Shown: piece after piece, positions 7,281-13,431 of the stretch
Layout of the letters: every line of letters starts with the position of its first letter
Numbering within the stretch: position 1 is the first letter of the stretch
Source of the DNA: Archangium sp.
GTDB taxonomy: Bacteria; Myxococcota; Myxococcia; Myxococcales; Myxococcaceae
Length of the DNA: 17,467 nt
Direction: 5' to 3'
Assembly: GCA_016793585.1 (NCBI GenBank)
Contig: JAEUJR010001130.1
Location: forward strand, 1 to 17,467
Made by a program: the position numbers and the translations under genes
Notes under the pieces: generated by a model
The model's database searches: none
What the model was told of the DNA's origin: nothing
What the model saw: only the letters and a program-made list of their open reading frames with translations

Positions 7281-8288
7281 GTGCGCGGCGTGCGTCTGCT
7301 CCTCCCGAGTCTCGTCGTCGTCTGCGTCGCAGCGTGTGGCCCCGAGTTCGAACCGGCGGGCTCGCTGAAGCAGGCGCTCCCCTCATCGACCGACGTCAGC
7401 AGCCAGTACTACGGCTCGGGAGGCACGACCGGGCAGCCGATGCAGCCCGTCTTTCGCACCGACTTCATCGAGCTGCACAACGTGTCGGCCCAGCCCGTCG
7501 CGCTGGGCACGCTGACGCTGCAGTACGCAGCCTTCATGGGCTCGAATTGGATCGTCTCGGACTTCGACCCTTCGGCGACGATTCCCGCGGGAGGTTTTCA
7601 CCTCATCGCCTTTCGCGCGGGCCAGACAACCATCGGCGCGGCGCTGCCGAACCCCGACACGGTGAACGTGACGCTCGACCTCGGCCGCGCCGAGTTCAAG
7701 CTGGCCATCGTCGACGGTGTCACGCCCATCACGGGCACCTGCCCGCTCACCGGCCCCGACGCGACGCGCATCATCGACTTCGTCGGCGCGGGTACCGCGA
7801 ACTGCTTCGAAGGCGCGGCCGCTCCTGCGGCGTCGATCGTCACCGGCCTGCTGCGCAAAGGCGACGGCTGTGTCGACACTGACAACAACGCCGCCGACTT
7901 CGTCGCCACCACGCCCAGCCCGCGCAACGCCGCGACTGGCGCCGTGCTGTGCCTCGGTGACGGCGGCTCGACGGGAATCCCAGATGCCGGCGTTGCTCCC
8001 GTCGACGCGGGCGTCGTCGATGCAGGCGCCCCGCCAGTCGACGCCGGCATTCCTTTCGACGCGGGCGTCATGCCCGTCGACGCAGGCCGGCCCGACGCGG
8101 GCACCATGATGGTCGACGCCGGTGCCCCTCAGGCCGACGCGGGCAGCCGAACGGACGCAGGCGTCGACGGCGGAACGACGCCGGTGCTGAACGCGCGCTC
8201 GGGCTGCAAGTGCTCGTCGGTCGATGCGTCGACGTTCGTGTTCGCCCTCGCCCTCGTCACCCTCGCCAGACGCCGCGCCGGCCGTTGA
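7281..8288 (+). CDS. Lamin-tail-domain lipoprotein with DAG-repeat linker and MYXO-CTERM-like tail
   Basis: A 335-residue exported protein. A GTG start at 7281, just after an AGGG (7273-7276), gives a signal peptide ending in a lipobox, CVAAC, with Cys19 as the lipidated residue. Residues about 55-215 resemble the lamin tail domain (FIELHNVSAQPVAL, then a Trp-containing strand and IPAGGFHLIAF). Cysteines at 154, 175, 197 and 224 may form disulfides. Residues 234-294 hold ten DAG units in a Pro/Val/Asp linker. The C-terminus has Cys309-Lys-Cys311, a hydrophobic stretch (about 316-329) and Arg330-332, the plan of the MYXO-CTERM sorting signal. It starts one base after the kinase gene, so co-expression is likely. 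An alternative GTG at 7290 would shorten it by three residues. A surface-exposed anchored protein is inferred; its binding partner is unknown. Confidence 0.85.
   Translation: MRGVRLLLPSLVVVCVAACGPEFEPAGSLKQALPSSTDVSSQYYGSGGTTGQPMQPVFRTDFIELHNVSAQPVALGTLTLQYAAFMGSNWIVSDFDPSATIPAGGFHLIAFRAGQTTIGAALPNPDTVNVTLDLGRAEFKLAIVDGVTPITGTCPLTGPDATRIIDFVGAGTANCFEGAAAPAASIVTGLLRKGDGCVDTDNNAADFVATTPSPRNAATGAVLCLGDGGSTGIPDAGVAPVDAGVVDAGAPPVDAGIPFDAGVMPVDAGRPDAGTMMVDAGAPQADAGSRTDAGVDGGTTPVLNARSGCKCSSVDASTFVFALALVTLARRRAGR
7980..8162 (+). repeat. Coding DAG repeat region
   Basis: Ten copies of the tripeptide Asp-Ala-Gly, most preceded by Val or Pro, are spaced three to nine residues apart inside the lipoprotein gene. 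They are mostly encoded as GACGC(G/A/C)GG(C/T). At DNA level the repeats are degenerate and their spacing is irregular, so this is a low-complexity protein linker rather than a tandem array. Such linkers are common in myxobacterial surface proteins. Confidence 0.8.
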
Positions 8289-8295
8289 TTTCGAC

Positions 8296-8317
8296 AAAGA
8301 GTCTGTGCGACTCTTTT
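8296..8317 (+). terminator. Perfect hairpin between the lipoprotein and glycohydrolase genes
   Basis: AAAGAGTC at 8296-8303 and GACTCTTT at 8309-8316 form a perfect 8-bp stem with loop TGTGC, and one more T follows. It begins seven bases after the lipoprotein stop and ends five bases before the next ATG at 8322. The T-rich 3' arm fits a weak intrinsic terminator, but the position also suits an operator or a structure covering the start of the glycohydrolase. The stem is much richer in A/T than the surrounding DNA. Confidence 0.5.
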
Positions 8318-8321
8318 GAGC

Positions 8322-9272
8322 ATGACGAACCTTCTCAGTCGGGCACGCGGCGTTCTCTGGGGGCAGGTGACGGGCGACGCGCTCGGCACGACGGTGGAGT
8401 TCGAGCGCTCCGAGATTATTGCTGCGAAGTATCCGAAGGGCGTGCGGGAGATTCTCGGCGGCGGGCCGTTCTCGATGAAGGCCGGGCAGGTGACCGACGA
8501 CTCCGAGCTGGCGCTGTGCCTCGCGCGGTCGCTCGCCGAGCAGCGTACGTACGACGAAGACGACGTCGCGCGCCGGTACATCGCCTGGTGCCAGGGCAAC
8601 CCGCCTGACTGTGGCGGCACGACGCGGCGCGCGTTTGGAGCCTCGATTCCACAAGGAGCGCCCGTCGCGGCCACCGTTCGTGCACGCGCGCTGCGAGACA
8701 GTCAGGCGAACGGCGCGTTGATGCGTGTGAGCCCACTCGCGGTCTTCGGCAGCCGGCTCGACCCCGAAGCGCTGCACGCCCTCGCCGCGGCTGACGCGTC
8801 ACTCAGTCATCCCCACGAGGTCTGCGTCGCAGCGAACCAGGTCTTCGTCTTCGCCATCTCGTACGCGCTGAGAACGGGCGCGAGCGGGCCCGAGGTGTTC
8901 GACGCGACGCTGGCCTTCGCGAAGGGCACGCTGTCATGCACCGAGGCGTTGCCGACACTCGAGCTCGCCGCGCACGCGCTGCCGGCAGACGCGTTCACGC
9001 ACATGGGCTGGGTTCGAATCGCCCTGCAGTGCGCATTCAACCAACTGCGCCGCGCGACGGACTTCGAGCAGGCGATGGCCGACGTCGTTGGCCTCGGCGG
9101 CGACACCGACACGAACGCGTGCATCACTGGCGCACTGCTGGGCGCGGTCTTCGGCGTCGAGGGTATTCCCCTTCGGTGGATTCAGACGGTGAAGGCGTGC
9201 GAGCCGCGCCGGCCGCGGGAGTTCTGGTGCGACGACCTCGACGAGCTCGCGGCCGCCCTCGTTCAGCGTTGA
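8322..9272 (+). CDS. ADP-ribosylglycohydrolase (DraG family)
   Basis: A 316-residue cytoplasmic enzyme of the ADP-ribosylglycohydrolase family, which removes ADP-ribose from proteins or small molecules using two metal ions. Visible motifs: GVLWGQVTGDALG (N-terminus), TDDSE (58-62, first metal-binding site), NGALMRVSPL (about 130-139) and GGDTDTN (259-265, second metal-binding site), followed by the family's ITGALLGA helix. Length is usual for the family. ATG 8322 is chosen over an upstream in-frame TTG at 8316, which lies in the hairpin. No ADP-ribosyltransferase and no nitrogenase gene is nearby, so the target is unknown. Its last ten bases overlap the end of the convergent YkgJ-type gene. 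Confidence 0.92.
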   Translation: MTNLLSRARGVLWGQVTGDALGTTVEFERSEIIAAKYPKGVREILGGGPFSMKAGQVTDDSELALCLARSLAEQRTYDEDDVARRYIAWCQGNPPDCGGTTRRAFGASIPQGAPVAATVRARALRDSQANGALMRVSPLAVFGSRLDPEALHALAAADASLSHPHEVCVAANQVFVFAISYALRTGASGPEVFDATLAFAKGTLSCTEALPTLELAAHALPADAFTHMGWVRIALQCAFNQLRRATDFEQAMADVVGLGGDTDTNACITGALLGAVFGVEGIPLRWIQTVKACEPRRPREFWCDDLDELAAALVQR

Positions 9273-9712
9273 AGCGAGCGTTGGCCGACGAAGTGAAACG
9301 CGAGCTGCCTCTCGAGGCGCTGCAGCCGCTGACGAACTTCGGGTGGCGCCTTGTCTCCAGCGACGCGCGCGACCTCGACGATGGAGCCGTCGTCACTCAC
9401 CCCCGACGCGGCGGCGAGCTCGGCCCGCATCGCGCGGGTGGCCTCGACGATCTCGATCGCGCCCTTCAGCGACACCTCTTCGGCTTCGTGCGCCTCGAGC
9501 AACAGACAGCGATAGCGGCGACACGTGAGCGGCCGATCGCCGTAGACGCGACACGCAGTTCCATCGAGGGCCACACAGGGCTGACGCACGTGGTGATGCC
9601 CGTCGCCGACCCGCAGCGGGACCTTGAGCGCGACGACCTCTGACTCGGTGAGCGGCACGCGGTTGAACAACGTGCCGTCGCAACAGAAGCCGCAGGCCAG
9701 ACACAGACTCAT
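9263..9712 (-). CDS. YkgJ-type cysteine-cluster protein
   Basis: A 149-residue protein with the CxxCxxxxCC-type zinc/iron-chelating signature of the YkgJ family: Cys4, Cys7, Cys10 and Cys11 at the N-terminus (CLACGFCCDG), then Cys46, Cys54, Cys64 and Cys69 (the pattern TACRVYGDRPLTCRRYRC). Eight cysteines in the first 70 residues suggest a metal cluster; the function of the family is poorly known. The C-terminal half is helical and lacks cysteine. The ATG at 9712 overlaps the stop of the methyltransferase gene by four bases, so translation is coupled. Upstream extension to 9883 is open but lies inside the methyltransferase. It is the last gene of a four-gene operon and overlaps the glycohydrolase tail to tail. 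Confidence 0.85.
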   Translation of the reverse strand: MSLCLACGFCCDGTLFNRVPLTESEVVALKVPLRVGDGHHHVRQPCVALDGTACRVYGDRPLTCRRYRCLLLEAHEAEEVSLKGAIEIVEATRAMRAELAAASGVSDDGSIVEVARVAGDKAPPEVRQRLQRLERQLAFHFVGQRSLQR

Positions 9713-10329
9713 GCAGCGCTCCACTGCCACACCGACGCGGGCCGGTCGACCACGCTGTCCCACGCGGGCACGCAGGCCACCTCGAACTCGGCGATGAGCC
9801 GCGCACGCTGCTTCGGGAAGAACTGGCGGCCAGGGTCTCCGACGAGCACCTCGGCGCCAGAACGAACGAGCGCGTCGAGCCACGGCACCAGCCGCGCGAC
9901 GAGCGGCGCTTCGTAGAAGACGTCACCCACCAGCACGAGCTGCCAGGCCGAAGGAGCGCCGACGAGGTCGTTCGTGCTCACCGAGAGCGTCACGCCGTTC
10001 ACCGCCGCGTTCGCCTTCGTCACCTCGATCGCGAGCCCGTCGACGTCGTTGGCCAGCACCGACGCGCCCTGCTTCGCCGCGACGATGCCCGCGAGCCCAC
10101 CGCCACACGCGAAGTCGAGCGCTCGAACGCCGGTCAGGTCGCGCGTCGAGAGGTGTCGCGCGAGCGCGAGGCTGCCCGGCCACACATGTCCCCAGAAGGG
10201 AGGGCCGACGCGCACGCCGAGCGACGCCTCGACGGCTTCCCAGAGCGGCACCGGCTCGGCCGCGATGAGCGCGTCGACGCCCGGGAGCACGGTGCTGCGC
10301 CTGAGGTGCTGATGCCAGTCGAGCGACAC
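9709..10329 (-). CDS. METTL20-like class I SAM methyltransferase (ETF-beta lysine methyltransferase-like)
   Basis: A 206-residue class I methyltransferase. Visible: a PPFWGHVWPGSLALARHL segment (43-60), SAM-binding motif I LDFACGGGLAG (71-81), acidic residue in LANDVD, and GDVFYE (135-140), then VGDPGR (163-168). The PPFW-WPG, GDVFYE and GDPGR blocks together match methyltransferase family 16 members such as METTL20 and bacterial ETF-beta lysine methyltransferases, so the probable substrate is a protein lysine; this is by family resemblance. Start choice: GTG at 10329 lies 11 bases after the DUF3592 stop with GAAAGGG upstream; an ATG at 10410 would overlap the previous gene by 70 bases and add 27 residues outside the family. 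A slightly different start cannot be excluded. Confidence 0.85.
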   Translation of the reverse strand: MSLDWHQHLRRSTVLPGVDALIAAEPVPLWEAVEASLGVRVGPPFWGHVWPGSLALARHLSTRDLTGVRALDFACGGGLAGIVAAKQGASVLANDVDGLAIEVTKANAAVNGVTLSVSTNDLVGAPSAWQLVLVGDVFYEAPLVARLVPWLDALVRSGAEVLVGDPGRQFFPKQRARLIAEFEVACVPAWDSVVDRPASVWQWSAA

Positions 10330-10340
10330 GGGCAGGTGCT

Positions 10341-10808
10341 CTACCCTTTCAGGAAGAGTTCGTTGACCAGCAGTGCGACGAGCCACGAACTCCCCGCGAG
10401 CCCGGCCCACGTCAGCCAGCCCGCACGCGCATCGATGGTGGCTCGCGAAGGGTTCGACGGCTGGTACCGAACCTCGAGGCGCTGCTGCTCCCGAAAACGA
10501 CGCCGCACCGCCTCAGCCGTCGCGTGGCTGATGTCGAACGTGTCACCGAACCAGAGCTGGGTGCCCGCGTGGCGCTGCGCGCCGACGACGTATTCGTAGG
10601 TGACGGTGCACTGCAGACCCGTGAGCCGCCGCCCCGCCTTGCGCGTCACGATCGACGTCACCACGCCTTCGACGGCCGGCCACGAACGCGCGAGCAACGA
10701 GAGCGCGATGAGCCGGCCGAAGAAGACGACGCCTGCAAGTGCGAGGGCGAGCCCGACGAGGCCGGGGACGAGCTCGTCGACGACGACGACAGCGACCTCA
10801 GCCGGCAT
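10341..10808 (-). CDS. DUF3592 family membrane protein
   Basis: A 155-residue protein with two membrane segments (about 13-37 and 131-150) around a soluble beta-rich domain. The domain has the DUF3592 layout: WPAVEGVV (43-50), a TYEYVV strand (70-75), a WFGDTF turn and VRYQPSNPSRATI (113-125). The family is of unknown function. The ATG at 10808 is chosen: it overlaps the end of the upstream exported-protein gene by 11 bases, and no other start codon lies before the first helix; a further ATG at 10835 would lengthen the overlap. Membership of the four-gene minus-strand operon suggests an envelope role, but this is only context. Confidence 0.8.
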   Translation of the reverse strand: MPAEVAVVVVDELVPGLVGLALALAGVVFFGRLIALSLLARSWPAVEGVVTSIVTRKAGRRLTGLQCTVTYEYVVGAQRHAGTQLWFGDTFDISHATAEAVRRRFREQQRLEVRYQPSNPSRATIDARAGWLTWAGLAGSSWLVALLVNELFLKG

Positions 10809-11349
10809 CGACGACCAGCCCGAGCGTGGCGCCAAACTGCACGGGGCTCGCGCTCCAGAAGGCGCCAGACGGGCGGAGCACGCCGTGCAGCACCTGCAAC
10901 GACGCGCGCGCGCGAATTGGCGAGTGCTCCGGGTACTCGCCAGCGATGCGTGCGCCGTACGAGAAGAGCGGCTGCCACACCGAGTCGACCGACACCGCGC
11001 CCGCCACCACGACGCCGCAAGCGCTCACGAGCCGCTGGTGAAAGCAGAGCGGCAAAAGGCCCGCGACGCCGACGCCCCGGGTGCGGCCAGCGCCCGTCTG
11101 CGCTGCGAAGAAGTCGTAGCGGCGAAGCTCTTCGGCGGTGAGCTCCTTCACCCCGGGTGGCAACAGCTGGGCTTCGAGGCCGGCGCTGAAGCGGCTGAAC
11201 CACACGCGCGCCCCTGCGCTCAACGTCAGCCCGTCTCCAGGCACCTGCCCCATCGCCCACGCGAGCGAGCCGACGATCGAGACGCCGGCGGTCGGGGCGG
11301 GCGGCTGCACGGGCGCCGCAGCGAAGAGGACGGCGAGGAGCGCGTTCAT
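10798..11349 (-). CDS. Exported protein of unknown family, possibly an outer-membrane beta-barrel
   Basis: A 183-residue protein. The N-terminus MNALLAVLFAAAPVQPPAP looks like a signal peptide lacking a basic n-region, with cleavage possible near residue 12-22. The rest has alternating polar and hydrophobic strands rich in Gly, Ala and Val (for example LTLSAGARVWFSRFSAGLEAQL), one cysteine pair (Cys102 and Cys111) that could form a disulfide, and a C-terminus of strand character (QFGATLGLVVDAG). This is compatible with a small outer-membrane barrel. I do not recognise the family. The start is taken at ATG 11349, with TACCGT eight bases before it; the frame remains open further upstream only as the antisense shadow of the MltF-like gene. 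It heads the operon with DUF3592, METTL20-like and YkgJ-type genes. Confidence 0.65.
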   Translation of the reverse strand: MNALLAVLFAAAPVQPPAPTAGVSIVGSLAWAMGQVPGDGLTLSAGARVWFSRFSAGLEAQLLPPGVKELTAEELRRYDFFAAQTGAGRTRGVGVAGLLPLCFHQRLVSACGVVVAGAVSVDSVWQPLFSYGARIAGEYPEHSPIRARASLQVLHGVLRPSGAFWSASPVQFGATLGLVVDAG

Positions 11350-11357
11350 CGGCGTCG

Positions 11358-11363
11358 ACGGTA
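11358..11363 (-). promoter_or_regulatory. Candidate -10 element of the exported-protein operon
   Basis: TACCGT on the minus strand lies eight bases before the ATG at 11349, the same spacing as for the divergent MltF-like gene. No -35 element is evident and no Shine-Dalgarno sequence is visible. It would produce a leaderless or nearly leaderless transcript. Confidence 0.35.
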
Positions 11364-11372
11364 GCACCGCCC

Positions 11373-11401
11373 CTGTCTTTCGAGGCACCGGCGGGTACGC
11401 T
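11373..11401 (+). promoter_or_regulatory. Candidate promoter of the MltF-like gene
   Basis: TACGCT at 11396-11401 lies eight bases before the ATG at 11410. A weak -35 match, CTGTCT at 11373-11378, is 17 bases upstream of it. No Shine-Dalgarno sequence precedes the start. The whole divergent gap is only 60 bases, so this promoter and that of the exported-protein gene are close together. Confidence 0.4.
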
Positions 11402-11409
11402 GCGCGACC

Positions 11410-13431
11410 ATGCTCCACGCACTGCTGGTGGGACTCTGCGTGTCTGCGGTCGATGGTGGTGTCACCCGTGCGCCCGACGCCGGCAGTCCAACGCGGTTGC
11501 GCGTGCTGGTGCGGCTGTTCAACGACGGCTTTCTGCCGCCGCAGGCGAACCCCGAGACCGCCGAGCTCGAGCTGCTCGAGACGTTCGCCCAGCGACACGG
11601 CATGCAGCTCGAGCGCGTGGGCGTGGAGCGCTTCGACGAGCTGATTCCTTCGCTGCTCGAAGGCCGTGGTGACGTCATCGCCGCGGGGCTGACGGTGACA
11701 CCTGCGCGCCAGAAGCTCGTCGCGTTCACGCGGCCCACCGAGGTCGTCGACGAGCTGCTGGTGGCGCGCGAAGCCGACGCGGGTGTTCCCGTCAGGGCGG
11801 CCGACCTCGCGGGAGCGACCGTGCACGTCGCGAAGGGCAGCGCGTTCGTCGACACGCTCGAAGGGCTGCAGGCGAAGGGCGTGAAGCTCGTCGTCGAGCA
11901 GGTGGAGGGCTCGTTCCCGCCCGACCAGCTCGCGTGGGAGGTCGCTCGCGGGCTCAAGCGCTTCACCGTGGTCGACAGCCGCCGCTACGACGCCATCACG
12001 CACTACACGAAGGGGCTCGTCGCGCCGTTCGCGCTCGCCGAGGGTCGGCCGATTGCGTTCGCCACGCGCCCCGCCGACGCGGTGCTCCGTTCGCAGCTCG
12101 ACGCCTTCCTCATGGAGCACTCGTTCGTCGAAGCGCGCGGCCTGGGCACCGGCGACCTCGACGCGATTCAGAAGCGCGGCACGCTGCGGCTGCTCACCCG
12201 CAACAACGCGGTGACCTTCTACCTGCACAAGGGAGAACGGCAGGGCTTCGACTACGAGCTGGCCAAGCTGCTGGCGAAACAGCTGAAGGTTCGGCTCGAG
12301 GTGGTGGTGGCGCCCTCGTACGACGCGCTCGTGCCGATGCTGAAGGAGGGCAAGGGCGACCTCATCGCGGCGTCATTCACGGTGACGCCCGAGCGCGCAC
12401 AGCAGGTCGCGTTCTCGTCGCCGTACCTGTTCGTGAAGGAGGTGCTGGTCGAGCGGAACACGCCCGACGCGGGTGCCCCCATCAGCTCGCTCGAGCAGCT
12501 CAGGGGCCGACGCATCACGGTGCGGCCCTCGTCGTCGTACGCCGCCACGCTCACGCCGCTCGCGCAGCGATACGGCTTCACCGTCGCGCCCGCCGACGAA
12601 GACCTCGAGGTCGAGGACCTCATCGCCGACGTCGCTTCGGGAGAAGCCGAGCTCACGGTCGCCGACAGCCACTTCCTCGACGCCGAGCTGCTCACCCGTC
12701 ACGACGTGCGCAGCGGCCTCTCGCTCTCGCAGGAGCGCGCCATCGCCTTCGCGGTTCGGCAAGACAACCCGAAGCTGCTCGCCGCCATCAACACGTTCGT
12801 GAAGAAGGCGTACCGGGGCCTCGAGTACAACGTCATCAAGAAGCGCTGCTTCGAGAACAAGAAGCAGGCCGTCGTCGCCCGCACGCAGGACTCGTTCAAG
12901 ACGGGCTCGTTGTCGCCGTACGACGGGCTCATCAAGCGCTACTCCACGCAGTACGGGTTCGACTGGCGCCTCATGTCGGCGCAGGCGTGGCGCGAGTCGC
13001 GGTTCGACCCGAAGGCCACCTCGTGGGTCGGCGCGCAGGGGCTGTTCCAGGTGATGCCGGCGACGGGCAAAGAGATGGGCTTCACGAAGCTGTTCGAGGC
13101 CGAGACGGGCACCCACGCCGGCATCAAGTACATGGCGACGCTGCTGAAGCGGTATCAGCCGGCGCTGCCGCTCGACGAGCGCGTGCGCTTCTCGCTCGCG
13201 GCGTACAACGCGGGCTACGGGCGGGTGGAAGACGCGCGGCGGCTGGCGGTCGAGCTCAAGCTCGACCCTGACGTGTGGCGCGACAACGTCGAGAAGGCGA
13301 TGGCCCTGCTCGCGCGGCCGAAGTTCGCCAAGCTGGTGCGTGGTGGCTTCTGCCGCTGCCAGGAACCCGTCGACTACGTGAACATCATCGAGAACAAGTA
13401 CCAGTCGTTCGTTCAGCTCGTCGACGAGTGA
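11410..13431 (+). CDS. MltF-like lytic transglycosylase with two tandem solute-binding domains
   Basis: A 673-residue exported enzyme. A hydrophobic N-terminus (3-14) acts as signal peptide. Two homologous SBP_bac_3-type domains follow, about 29-240 and 258-470. They share LLEGRGDVIAAGLTVTP (82-98) against MLKEGKGDLIAASFTVTP (310-327), then VAFTRPTEVV against VAFSSPYLFV, and a DAG element before the hinge in each. A C-terminal SLT domain (about 503-640) has catalytic Glu529 in WRESRF, GAQGLFQVMP (541-550) and AAYNAG (597-602), all intact. MltF cleaves peptidoglycan strands at the outer membrane and normally has one solute-binding domain; E. coli MltF is about 520 residues. Here the sensor module is doubled. 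No lipobox cysteine follows the signal peptide clearly; Cys10 lies inside the hydrophobic run. Its last 19 bases overlap the convergent kinase gene. Confidence 0.92.
   Translation: MLHALLVGLCVSAVDGGVTRAPDAGSPTRLRVLVRLFNDGFLPPQANPETAELELLETFAQRHGMQLERVGVERFDELIPSLLEGRGDVIAAGLTVTPARQKLVAFTRPTEVVDELLVAREADAGVPVRAADLAGATVHVAKGSAFVDTLEGLQAKGVKLVVEQVEGSFPPDQLAWEVARGLKRFTVVDSRRYDAITHYTKGLVAPFALAEGRPIAFATRPADAVLRSQLDAFLMEHSFVEARGLGTGDLDAIQKRGTLRLLTRNNAVTFYLHKGERQGFDYELAKLLAKQLKVRLEVVVAPSYDALVPMLKEGKGDLIAASFTVTPERAQQVAFSSPYLFVKEVLVERNTPDAGAPISSLEQLRGRRITVRPSSSYAATLTPLAQRYGFTVAPADEDLEVEDLIADVASGEAELTVADSHFLDAELLTRHDVRSGLSLSQERAIAFAVRQDNPKLLAAINTFVKKAYRGLEYNVIKKRCFENKKQAVVARTQDSFKTGSLSPYDGLIKRYSTQYGFDWRLMSAQAWRESRFDPKATSWVGAQGLFQVMPATGKEMGFTKLFEAETGTHAGIKYMATLLKRYQPALPLDERVRFSLAAYNAGYGRVEDARRLAVELKLDPDVWRDNVEKAMALLARPKFAKLVRGGFCRCQEPVDYVNIIENKYQSFVQLVDE

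Noticed and set aside
7980..8162. Repeated GTCGACGC-like units as a possible CRISPR or tandem array
   Set aside because: The units are irregularly spaced, degenerate and in frame, and encode a DAG linker inside a clear gene.
11934..13271. Second + strand open frame of 445 codons inside the MltF-like gene
   Set aside because: Its product is Arg/Ala/His-rich and the overlapping frame carries intact catalytic motifs.
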